The notes beneath the pieces were generated by a model, which made no database searches, was not told the DNA's origin, and was given only the letters and a program-made list of their open reading frames with translations. A stretch of 64,000 nt of DNA from JADKAV01 sp963818505 (GTDB lineage Bacteria > Actinomycetota > Actinomycetes > S36-B12 > UBA10799). Position 1 is the first letter of the stretch. Each line of letters starts with the position of its first letter. Both the position numbers and the translations under genes were made by a program. The stretch spans positions 124,001 through 188,000 of the forward strand of contig CAWFSJ010000001.1 of the NCBI GenBank assembly GCA_963818505.1, written 5' to 3'. Positions 52,824 to 61,034 of this stretch are shown piece by piece.

Positions 52824-53707
52824 CACGCCTCCTCCGGGTGGGCTGTCAACGCCTCGCCGGAATCGGTGAGAGGTTTGTCGTGGTGGGTTCCCAGGTACGC
52901 GTCGATGACCGCATCGTCATTCATCACGTCGTGCGGTGGGCCTTCGGCGATGACCTTGCCCTGGCTCATCACGATCACCCAGTCACTGATGTCGCGGACC
53001 ATGTCCATGTCATGCTCGACGAACAACACCGTGGTGCCGCGATCACGCACCTGACGGATGTGGTCCAAGAGGCTCTGTGTCAAGGCCGGGTTCACCCCAG
53101 CCATCGGCTCGTCCAGCATGACCATGTCCGGTTCCACCATCAGCGCCCGGGCCATCTCGAGCAGTTTGCGTTGGCCGCCGGACAGCGATCCAGCGAGGTC
53201 GTCCTGCTTCTCGGCGAGGTTGAAGCTCTCCAGCAGACGCAGGGCTCGTTCGGAGATCTCCGACTCCTGCCCACGCCAAAGGAAGGGGAACACCGAGACG
53301 AGCAGCTTCTCGCCCCGCTGGTGTTGGGCACCCAGGCGCATGTTCTCCATGACGGTCAGCCGGGAGAGTGCCTTGGTCAGCTGGAACGTGCGGACCATGC
53401 CGAGCTTCGCGACCTTGTGGGGTCGAACGCCGGCCAACTGGTGTCCTTCGAAGGTCCACTTGCCCTCATTGGGCCGGTCGAATCCCGTCAGCAGGTTGAA
53501 GAACGTGGTCTTGCCCGCACCGTTCGGACCGATCAGCGCGGTGATGGTTCCGCGCTGGACCTCTGCGTGCTCGACGTCAACAGCTGTGAGTCCGCCGAAC
53601 TGCCGCCGGACGCCGTCGGCAATGAGGATTGGGTCAGGTTTGGCCACCCCTGGCTCGTGCGGGACGTCCTTGAGGGCTTCGATGAGGTGCCTGAGGTCAT
53701 CTGGCAT
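52823..53707 (-). CDS. livG: Branched-chain amino acid ABC transporter ATP-binding protein LivG
   Basis: 294 residues. Walker A GPNGAGKTT, signature LSGGQRKLLEMARAL, Walker B MVMLDEPMAGVNP, His switch FVEHDMDMV, and a C-terminal extension (PPHDVMNDDAVIDAYLGTHHDK) typical of the BCAA-ATPase C-terminal domain. The ATG lies 11 bases inside the end of livM. Confidence 0.94.
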   Translation of the reverse strand: MPDDLRHLIEALKDVPHEPGVAKPDPILIADGVRRQFGGLTAVDVEHAEVQRGTITALIGPNGAGKTTFFNLLTGFDRPNEGKWTFEGHQLAGVRPHKVAKLGMVRTFQLTKALSRLTVMENMRLGAQHQRGEKLLVSVFPFLWRGQESEISERALRLLESFNLAEKQDDLAGSLSGGQRKLLEMARALMVEPDMVMLDEPMAGVNPALTQSLLDHIRQVRDRGTTVLFVEHDMDMVRDISDWVIVMSQGKVIAEGPPHDVMNDDAVIDAYLGTHHDKPLTDSGEALTAHPEEA

Positions 53708-54680
53708 CGAGGCTCAACTCCTTCTTGTCGCCGAGGATCCCCTGCGGTCGGTAGATCATCAAGAGCATGAGACTCAAACCGAGGATCCAGTAACGGATCT
53801 GTCCGACCTGGTCGCTGCGGATGAAGTCGATCGTCCCGCTGGAGACCAGTCCGGACAGGGCCCCGTCGATGAAGACCAGCATGAACCAGAAGACCACCGA
53901 CCCCACGATCGGGCCCAGAACTCGGGCAGCCCCGCCCAGGATGAGCACCGCGTATGCGAAGAACGTGAGGTCGGTGCTGTAGTAGTCCGGCTGGATCGAC
54001 TGGAACGCGATGGCTGCGATGAAACCGCCGAAGCAGCCCATGACACCACCGATGACCAGCGCCTGCAGTTTGTAGGCGTAGACGCTTTTACCCAGCGAAC
54101 GAACCGCGTCCTCATCCTCGCGGATCGCCTTGATCACGCGGCCCCAAGGGGAGCGCATCAGCAAGAAGACCAGTAGGGACAGGATGACGACGAGGATCCA
54201 GCCGATCGTGACGACCCACATGTCGTTCTCGCTGAAGCTCGCCGGGCCCAGGTTCACCTCGCCCGAGTACGGGTTGTACTTGAAGAAGTCGTCGGCGAAG
54301 CGGTTGATTCCGTCAGAACCGCCGAAGATCGGGTCGAAGGACACCGATCTGAACACCAGCCGCAGGATCTCGGCTGCGGCAATGGTGACGATTGCCAAGT
54401 AGTCGGCGCGCAGGCGCAGCGTCGGGATACCGAGCAGCAGCGCCAGCAGGATCGCGGCGAGGATACCGACGAGCAGGCCGACCCACAGACTCCAGCCGGC
54501 GTAGGCGATGGACACTCCCAGCCCGTACGCGGCGACCGCGAGGAAGGCCGATTGGCCGAAGTTCAGAAGGCCGGTGTAACCGAACTGGACGTTCAGCCCG
54601 ATGGCCGCCAACGCGAAGATGACTGCCTGGATGCCAATGCCCTGAGTGAGGGCCTGGCTGAAGACGTTGCCCCAATCCAT
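53697..54680 (-). CDS. livM: Branched-chain amino acid ABC transporter permease LivM
   Basis: 327 residues with eight or more hydrophobic segments. NVQFGYTGLLNFGQSAFLAVAAYG is the LivM N-terminal signature, and the EAA-like loop (GRVIKAIREDEDAVRSLGKSVYAYKLQALVIGG) contacts the ATPases. ATG 54680 begins MDWGNVFSQAL, two bases after livH; the frame is open further upstream within livH. Confidence 0.92.
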   Translation of the reverse strand: MDWGNVFSQALTQGIGIQAVIFALAAIGLNVQFGYTGLLNFGQSAFLAVAAYGLGVSIAYAGWSLWVGLLVGILAAILLALLLGIPTLRLRADYLAIVTIAAAEILRLVFRSVSFDPIFGGSDGINRFADDFFKYNPYSGEVNLGPASFSENDMWVVTIGWILVVILSLLVFLLMRSPWGRVIKAIREDEDAVRSLGKSVYAYKLQALVIGGVMGCFGGFIAAIAFQSIQPDYYSTDLTFFAYAVLILGGAARVLGPIVGSVVFWFMLVFIDGALSGLVSSGTIDFIRSDQVGQIRYWILGLSLMLLMIYRPQGILGDKKELSLDAR

Positions 54681-54682
54681 GA

Positions 54683-55942
54683 CTATCCCACTCTCTCGCT
54701 GCGGCCGAGGATGCCTTGCGGTCTGATCATCAGGATCACGATCAAGACCGCGAGTGCGCCGACGTTCTTGAGCTCCGAGGGGATGAACAACGTCGACAAC
54801 TGGATCATGGTGCCCACGATGATGGATCCGACGATGGCGCCCACTGCGGTACCGAGGCCACCGAGCGTGACACCGGCGAATATCAATAGGAGCAGCTGGA
54901 AGCCGGCGATCCAGTTGACCCCCAGGGACATGCTGTAGATGACCCCGGCCAGCGCTGCCAGCGCCGCGCCAGCCATCCAGATCACCGAGATGACCCGGTT
55001 GACGTCGATGCCGGACGCCGAGGCCAGAGCCGGGTTGTCCGCGATGGCTCGCGACGCCTTGCCGACGCGGGTCAGTTTCAGCCACAGGACCGTGCCGATG
55101 AGCACCACGATGGCGACCAGTGCTCCCACCAGCGCCTTGGGCGTGATGTCCACGGGACCGAAGACCAGACCGGCCTGACCGCTGTACGAGGCGAACTGGC
55201 GGGTGTTACCACCGAAGATGAACAGGTAGACGTAGCGCAGGAAGATGCCCAGACCGATCGACACGACCAGCATGGCGATCAGGCCAGTGCCGCGTTTACG
55301 CAGCCAGCGCCAGAAGAATCGGTCCTGCAGGTAGCCGAACAGGCCGCCCGCCACGACCGCACCTGCGGCAGCGATCACGAAGGGCAGCCCCAACAAGTTG
55401 TTGAAGAAGTAGGCCATGAGCCCGCCGAACGTGACCAGCTCACCGTGGGAGAAGTTCGTCAGTCCTGTGGTCCCGAAGATGAGGCTGAGCCCGACTGCCG
55501 CCAGTGCGATCGTCAGACCGAAGATCAGACCGTCCACGGTCAACTGGATCGCGCGGTCCAGCGTTGACTCGCTGGCTGTGCGCGCCTCCCCGGTCGGGAA
55601 GAGCACTGACTTGGTCTGACCTGGCCCCACGACAACCTGGGTGCTGACCCGGTCCGGGTTGGTCAAGGTGACACCGGCTGGCAAGGTCGCTGTGTCAAGG
55701 GTGACCGTGTAAGTGCCTGCACCGGGCAGTTTCACCCGCCATTTGCCCTCATCGTCGGTGATCGCGTTCTCCTGAAAACCCTCTTCGTCGGAGACGTTCA
55801 CCGTCACATCGGGCACCCCGGTCTCGGCCGTCTTGATCACCCCGCCGATGGTTTCGCCTGCCGCAGAAGCGGCCGTGGCTCCTCCAACGAAGGCCCACAG
55901 GGCCAGGGCGACCGCGCTGATAGTCAGCAGCAGTCGTCGCAC
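54683..55942 (-). CDS. livH: LivH-type permease with N-terminal signal peptide and CnaB-like domain
   Basis: 419 residues. Residues 1-28 are a clear signal peptide (MRRLLLTISAVALALWAFVGG...ASAAG); about 30-115 resemble a carboxypeptidase-regulatory/CnaB beta-sandwich (IGGVIKTAETGVPDVTVNVSD, GTYTVTLDTATLPAG); from about 130 a normal LivH permease follows (TIALAAVGLSLIFGTTGLTNFSHGELVTFGG, EAA loop VGKASRAIADNPALASASGIDVNRVI). GTG 55942 was chosen because it gives the signal peptide and has AGAGGT upstream; earlier in-frame starts add a non-signal extension. Ordinary LivH lacks the extra domain. Confidence 0.88.
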   Translation of the reverse strand: MRRLLLTISAVALALWAFVGGATAASAAGETIGGVIKTAETGVPDVTVNVSDEEGFQENAITDDEGKWRVKLPGAGTYTVTLDTATLPAGVTLTNPDRVSTQVVVGPGQTKSVLFPTGEARTASESTLDRAIQLTVDGLIFGLTIALAAVGLSLIFGTTGLTNFSHGELVTFGGLMAYFFNNLLGLPFVIAAAGAVVAGGLFGYLQDRFFWRWLRKRGTGLIAMLVVSIGLGIFLRYVYLFIFGGNTRQFASYSGQAGLVFGPVDITPKALVGALVAIVVLIGTVLWLKLTRVGKASRAIADNPALASASGIDVNRVISVIWMAGAALAALAGVIYSMSLGVNWIAGFQLLLLIFAGVTLGGLGTAVGAIVGSIIVGTMIQLSTLFIPSELKNVGALAVLIVILMIRPQGILGRSERVG

Positions 55943-56020
55943 GTGCACACCTCTACTTCCATCGTCGTGGGCCGTTGTGGCCATCCCACAGTCAAGCGCA
56001 GAACCCACGAAGCCTGCTAC

Positions 56021-56049
56021 ATGCTAGGCGGTGTGTCCTGGGATGTCGA
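56021..56049 (-). promoter_or_regulatory. Candidate livHMGF promoter
   Basis: On the minus strand TCGACA (56049-56044), 17-base spacer, TAGCAT (56026-56021), about 80 bases before the livH GTG. Five of six bases match the -35 consensus. Confidence 0.45.
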
Positions 56050-56110
56050 TCACCACCTGTCGCGCGCAATCAAACCGTGTCGCTACCCTTGATAGGGACT
56101 TGGAGCATAT

Positions 56111-56677
56111 ATGGACATCGCGGTCGCAGATGTGACCATGGATCAACTCGAGCAACTGGCACCGCTGTGGGAACAGGCTTGGCGTTCTTCAGGGCGACGT
56201 CGCACCGGCGTGCCGCTGGCGCTTTCAATGGACCGCCTGCGCCGTCGCGTGGAGCTTGCGGCAGGAGGCGGCTACAGGTTCCTCGCCGCCTGGGACGGCG
56301 ACTCACCGGTTGGGATCGCGACCGTCTCACTGACCGACGGTGGGCCGATGATGGACGCCCCTGGTGTCCATGTGCACGTTCTGCACGTCGCTCAGGAGCA
56401 CCGCAATCGCAGGGTAGGCACGGCATTGCTCGCAGCAGTCACGGACTGGGCGGCGCAGCTGGGATCCGATCAGGTTGTCGTAGATGTCCCACCGGCGTCG
56501 CGCGACGTGATGCGGTGGTACGCCAAGTGGGGGTTCGGCCCTTACCTGAACCGTCGTGTTGCTACCACGGCCACCATCCGCCGCAAGATGGGCGGCCGTC
56601 CGCCCTTGCGTCTCGCACTGGCCGGCAACGGGCGGGCTCTGTCGGTCAGCGGACTGCGTCGCGCAGCAGGCAGGTAA
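56111..56677 (+). CDS. GNAT family N-acetyltransferase
   Basis: 188 residues. Motif A is HVHVLHVAQEHRNRRVGTALLAAV with the R-R-x-G-x acetyl-CoA loop; motif B reads RWYAKWGFGPY. The C-terminal 30 residues are basic. Acceptor unknown. ATG with GGAG at 56102-56105. Its 3' end overlaps the convergent thioesterase gene by 32 bases. Confidence 0.83.
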   Translation: MDIAVADVTMDQLEQLAPLWEQAWRSSGRRRTGVPLALSMDRLRRRVELAAGGGYRFLAAWDGDSPVGIATVSLTDGGPMMDAPGVHVHVLHVAQEHRNRRVGTALLAAVTDWAAQLGSDQVVVDVPPASRDVMRWYAKWGFGPYLNRRVATTATIRRKMGGRPPLRLALAGNGRALSVSGLRRAAGR

Positions 56678-57053
56678 GCCGGCCGGTGGCAATGCGCCGG
56701 CCCTCGTCGTCCTCGACCGGAACCACGTAGGAGATCAGCGTGCGCCCGGCGTGGACCAGTTCGGTGCGCGCAGTCACGAAGCCAGCCGAAGCTGAACGGT
56801 GATGTGTGACGCTCAGTTCGATCCCCACGGGGAATCTCCCGGGGTTGGCCAGGGCGGACGCGACCGACCCGATGGACTCGATGAGTACCGCGGTGGCCCC
56901 GCCATGCAGAATCCCGTAGGGCTGGGTGTTGCCGACTACCGGCATGCGGCCCACGACCTCCGTGCCGTCGCGTGACACCTCGATCCCCATCTTGTCCGCG
57001 AGGGCGCCCATCCCCATTTGCTGAAAGTCGTCGGGCCAATCCGTGTCCGTCAC
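56646..57053 (-). CDS. PaaI-type hotdog-fold thioesterase
   Basis: 135 residues. Hotdog helix and active-site segment PYGILHGGATAVLIESIGSVAS, then IELSVTHHRSASAGFVTARTELVHAGRTL. Hydrolyses acyl-CoA thioesters. GTG 57053 gives the usual family length; ATGs at codons 13 and 15 are alternatives and no ribosome site is clear. Genes of this type adjoin polA in many actinobacteria. Confidence 0.82.
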   Translation of the reverse strand: MTDTDWPDDFQQMGMGALADKMGIEVSRDGTEVVGRMPVVGNTQPYGILHGGATAVLIESIGSVASALANPGRFPVGIELSVTHHRSASAGFVTARTELVHAGRTLISYVVPVEDDEGRRIATGRLTCLLRDAVR

Positions 57054-57116
57054 ACAAGCACGGTAATCGCCGGCAGGTGAGTGGACAGCAACCCGGGTCG
57101 CTTCATACCCACGGCC

Positions 57117-57122
57117 TAGACT
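57117..57122 (+). promoter_or_regulatory. -10-like element TAGACT before polA
   Basis: TAGACT ends eight bases before the polA ATG; there is no ribosome site, consistent with leaderless polA mRNA. Confidence 0.35.
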
Positions 57123-57130
57123 CGACACCG

Positions 57131-59770
57131 ATGAATGACTCACGAGGCAGGCTCCTGCTCCTGGACGGCCACTCACTGGCCTACCGCGCGTTCTACGCAC
57201 TCCCGGTGGAGAACTTCAGTACCTCCACGGGGCAGCCGACCAATGCGGTGTTCGGCTTCACGTCCATGCTCATCAACGCGTTACGAGATGAGAAGCCCAC
57301 GCACATCGCGGTGGCCTTCGATGTGTCGCGCAAGACCTTCCGCAGCGAGACCTTCCCCGAGTACAAGGCCAACCGGTCGAAATCCCCCAGCGAGTTCGCC
57401 GGACAGGTCGACCTGATCCGCACGGTCCTGGACGCGATGTCGATCCAGGCGTTCGCCGTGGAGGGCTTCGAGGCCGACGATGTGATCGCGACTCTGGCAG
57501 GCAGGGCGAAGTCCCAGGGCCTGGAGATCCTCGTACTCACCGGGGATCGTGACTGCTTCCAACTGGTCGATGATTCGTGCACAGTCCTGTACCCCAAACG
57601 GGGGGTTTCGGATCTGGCGCGCATGGATCCGGCGGCGGTCGAATCGCGGTACGGACTGACCCCGACTCAGTATCCCGACTTCGCCGCACTGCGCGGCGAC
57701 CCGTCCGACAACCTTCCCAACATCCCGGGGGTGGGGGAGAAGACCGCGGCCAAATGGATCACGCAGTTCGGTTCGTTGGACGCGTTGGTCGAGCACGTGG
57801 ACGAGGTGCCCGGCAAGGCGGGTGCGGCGTTGCGCGAGCACCTGGGTCAGGTCATCACCAACAGGTCGCTCACCGAGCTGGTCAGCGACGTCCCCCTAGA
57901 CGCGGACGTGGCTGGTTTGGAACGCGTGCCCATCTCCAGGCAACGAGTCCACGAGGTGTTCGACAGCCTGCAGTTCCGGGTTCTGCGGGAGAGGCTGTTC
58001 GAGTCGCTGGGGGAGTCGGTCGGGCACGAGCCGGTCTCGCAGGTGGCCAGTGTGACCTTGGCCGACGACCCGGCCCAGTGGTTGGCGCAGCACGCGGCGG
58101 GCACGTTCGGCGTCCATGTGCAGGGGAGCTGGGGTGCGGGGACGGGCCAGCTGGATCGCCTTGCCCTGGCCGCCGATGACGGCACCGCAGCAGTGTTCGA
58201 CGGGATCGAACCGGCCTTGGCCGCGTGGTTGGCCGACCCGGCGACAGGCAAGGTCCTGCACGATGCCAAGGGCCCGTTGCTGGCGGCACGGGCCAGCGCG
58301 ACGCCTATCGCGGCCGTTGTAGGGGACACGGCGCTGCAGGCATACCTGCTTCTGCCCGGACAGCGCTCGTTCCAGCTCGGTGATCTGACGGCCCGGTTCC
58401 TGCACCGGGACCTGGTCGAGGCCACGGTCACCGATCAGTTGACGATGGACGGCCTGCAGGACACCTCGGCCCAGGAGATGGCGGACTGTGCCGCAGCAGT
58501 CCTGGACCTGCACGTCGAGCTGATGACTCTGCTCGGTCCCGTGGGTCGCGAGCTGCTGACCGGGATGGAGCTACCTCTCGAGGCCGTCCTAGTCGACATG
58601 GAGTACGCCGGCATCGCCGTGGACCTTGAGCGCCTCACCGACCTGCGGGAGGGGTTCGACGCCCAGATCGCCGAGGTGACGCAGGAGGCGCACAGCCTGG
58701 CCGGACGAGAGTTCAACCTGGGATCACCCAAGCAACTGCAGGAGATCCTGTTCACCGAGCGCGGTCTGCCCAAGACGAAGCGGATCAAGACCGGGTACAC
58801 CACTGATGCCGATGCCCTCAGCACGCTGTACGCCAAGACCCAGGACCCGCTACTGGAATGCCTGCTTGTGTGGCGCGACAAGAGCAAGCTGCGCCAAACC
58901 GTGGCCGGGTTGATCCCCCTGGCTGACTCCAGCAGCCGGATCCACACCACCTACAGCCAGATCGTGGCCGCGACCGGCAGGTTGTCCAGCACGGATCCCA
59001 ACCTGCAGAACATCCCGGTGCGCACAGCAGAGGGCCGACGGATCCGCGCCGCCTTCGTGGTGGGTGAGGGCTACGACTGTCTACTCACCGCCGACTACAG
59101 CCAGATCGAGATGCGGCTGATGGCACACCTGAGCCAGGACGAAGGCCTCATCGAGGCGTTCAGGTCGGGGGAGGACCTGCACAACACGGTCGCCTCCAAA
59201 GTGTTCGGGGTACCTGTCGACGGCGTGGACGCAGAGCAGCGACGGCGGATCAAGGCCATGTCCTACGGGCTGGCCTATGGCCTGTCTGCATACGGACTGT
59301 CCCAGCAGCTCGGAATTGCCACCGATGAGGCCGCAGCGATGATGCAGGACTACTTCTCGCGGTTCGGCGGGATTCGCGACTACCTGGCCGAGGTCGTCGA
59401 GCGCGCACGTGTGGACGGATACACCCAGACCCTGTGGGGCCGCAGACGCTACCTGCCGGACCTGAACAGCGACAATCGCCAGCGCCGGGAGATGGCAGAG
59501 CGGATGGCGTTGAACGCCCCCGTGCAGGGAAGTGCTGCCGACCTCGTTAAGGTCGCGATGCTCGATGTGCAGGCGGCTCTTCGCGAAGCGGGGCTGCGCA
59601 CGCGGATGCTCCTGCAGGTACACGACGAGTTGGTCCTCGAGGTGGCGGCCGGTGAGCAGCAAGCGGCCACCGAACTTGTGGTGCAAGCCATGACGAACGT
59701 CCGCGACCTCTCCGTGCCTCTCGAGGTCTCGGTCGGGGTCGGGCCCGATTGGGACTCAGCCGCCCACTGA
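57131..59770 (+). CDS. polA: DNA polymerase I
   Basis: 879 residues. N-terminal 5'-3' exonuclease (LLLLDGHSLAYRAFYAL, EADDVIATLA, LTGDRDCFQLV), a middle 3'-5' exonuclease-like fold that lacks the catalytic acidic residues, and the polymerase domain with motif A ADYSQIEMRLMAHLS, motif B RRRIKAMSYGLAYGLSAYG and motif C VHDELVLEV. Probably without proofreading, as in other actinobacteria. ATG 57131 follows the -10-like TAGACT; the frame is open further upstream. It ends 15 bases inside the convergent flippase gene. Confidence 0.96.
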   Translation: MNDSRGRLLLLDGHSLAYRAFYALPVENFSTSTGQPTNAVFGFTSMLINALRDEKPTHIAVAFDVSRKTFRSETFPEYKANRSKSPSEFAGQVDLIRTVLDAMSIQAFAVEGFEADDVIATLAGRAKSQGLEILVLTGDRDCFQLVDDSCTVLYPKRGVSDLARMDPAAVESRYGLTPTQYPDFAALRGDPSDNLPNIPGVGEKTAAKWITQFGSLDALVEHVDEVPGKAGAALREHLGQVITNRSLTELVSDVPLDADVAGLERVPISRQRVHEVFDSLQFRVLRERLFESLGESVGHEPVSQVASVTLADDPAQWLAQHAAGTFGVHVQGSWGAGTGQLDRLALAADDGTAAVFDGIEPALAAWLADPATGKVLHDAKGPLLAARASATPIAAVVGDTALQAYLLLPGQRSFQLGDLTARFLHRDLVEATVTDQLTMDGLQDTSAQEMADCAAAVLDLHVELMTLLGPVGRELLTGMELPLEAVLVDMEYAGIAVDLERLTDLREGFDAQIAEVTQEAHSLAGREFNLGSPKQLQEILFTERGLPKTKRIKTGYTTDADALSTLYAKTQDPLLECLLVWRDKSKLRQTVAGLIPLADSSSRIHTTYSQIVAATGRLSSTDPNLQNIPVRTAEGRRIRAAFVVGEGYDCLLTADYSQIEMRLMAHLSQDEGLIEAFRSGEDLHNTVASKVFGVPVDGVDAEQRRRIKAMSYGLAYGLSAYGLSQQLGIATDEAAAMMQDYFSRFGGIRDYLAEVVERARVDGYTQTLWGRRRYLPDLNSDNRQRREMAERMALNAPVQGSAADLVKVAMLDVQAALREAGLRTRMLLQVHDELVLEVAAGEQQAATELVVQAMTNVRDLSVPLEVSVGVGPDWDSAAH

Positions 59771-61006
59771 GACGCCTTCAGCAGCGGGGACGTCACGCTC
59801 GCGCACGAGTCGCACGACGCCCACCGCCGTGACCGTCGCGACCACAAGCAGCATGAGGGCCGCGACCTGGGCCACGCTGCTGTGCCACACCGCCACCAGG
59901 GCGATCAGCGCGGCCGTGCCCGCCCAGATGACAGGGATGAGTTTGCGGTCCCGGATGGCCACCAAGCCATAGACGACGAACTGCAGCAGTGCAGCGCATG
60001 CCCCGATGAGTGCGAACAGGGGAAGCAGGTCAGCCATGCCGGCGTATTCGGGTCCGGCGATGATCGCCACGATGAGGTCGGGCACCAGCCACACCACTGC
60101 CGTGCACAGCAGGCCTATGGATGCGACGACCCCCAGCCCGACCAGCGTGGTACGTCCCCGGCGTGCGTCAACCATGCGGGCGTAGGCCATCACCGCGACG
60201 AACTGGGGCAGCCACGTGACGACCTTCGCCACGATGATTCCCACGCCGTACTGTCCGGCCTCGTCGGGGCTCAGGAAAGCCCTGCCCAGGACGATGTCGA
60301 GGTTCGTAAGGCTGAACAGGGCGAGCATCGCGTACGTGGCCGCTGGGATCTCGCGCAGCATCGTGGAGTGCCGCGCGGTCCCTCCCCGGAATGTCGGTCG
60401 CACGATGAGCCAGCAGATGAGTGCCCCCATGGTGCAACCCAGCGCAAGGCCGAGCATGCCGCCAGCAAGGGTGGACAGAGCCAGAAGGAAGCCGATCGTC
60501 ACCAGGGCCTTGGGAACCCCGACCGCCAGGTAGACCCCTGCCAGCCGGATGTGCATCTCTTGGCCCTGCGCAATGCCAAGTGCACCGCCCATGAGCGTCA
60601 GGGGGAAGAAGGTCAAGGCCAGCAGGATGTAGGTCTCGGGGGAGTCCAGGCTCAGCGCGATTCCGACCAGCGGGGATATCAGAAGCCAGAAACCCGCCGT
60701 GACGACCGCGGCGACCAGGGCGGTGCGCCAGGCGGCGGCAGCCTCGTCTCGGCGATGCTCCGGGTCGATGGCAACGATGTGGCGGGCGGTGACGGCTTGA
60801 GCAGCAAGTGCCACCGTGTTGCCGATCAGCAGCAGAGCCAGCAGGGCACTGAACGCCCCGAACTGGGCCGGCGACAGGGTCCTGGCTGCCACCAGGGTCT
60901 GGGCGTAGGCGAGTACCTGCCCTATGCCCAGAGCCACGGCGACCATCAACCCGCCGCCCACCAGGCGTTGGGCGGTCGAGGTCGTGGTCGTGTCTTCTGC
61001 GCTCAT
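59756..61006 (-). CDS. Polysaccharide/lipid flippase, MOP (MATE-like) superfamily
   Basis: 416 residues with about twelve hydrophobic helices. The start GGGLMVAVALGIGQVLAYAQTLVAARTLSPAQFGAFSALLALLLIG is typical of Wzx/oligosaccharide flippases. ATG 61006 has GGGAGGG upstream; the frame remains open beyond it. Expected to move lipid-linked glycan or precursor across the membrane. Divergent from the next membrane-protein gene with 28 bases between starts. Confidence 0.85.
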   Translation of the reverse strand: MSAEDTTTTSTAQRLVGGGLMVAVALGIGQVLAYAQTLVAARTLSPAQFGAFSALLALLLIGNTVALAAQAVTARHIVAIDPEHRRDEAAAAWRTALVAAVVTAGFWLLISPLVGIALSLDSPETYILLALTFFPLTLMGGALGIAQGQEMHIRLAGVYLAVGVPKALVTIGFLLALSTLAGGMLGLALGCTMGALICWLIVRPTFRGGTARHSTMLREIPAATYAMLALFSLTNLDIVLGRAFLSPDEAGQYGVGIIVAKVVTWLPQFVAVMAYARMVDARRGRTTLVGLGVVASIGLLCTAVVWLVPDLIVAIIAGPEYAGMADLLPLFALIGACAALLQFVVYGLVAIRDRKLIPVIWAGTAALIALVAVWHSSVAQVAALMLLVVATVTAVGVVRLVRERDVPAAEGVSVGG

Positions 61007-61034
61007 CAGCCCTCCCGGATGCCACCCTAGGCGA

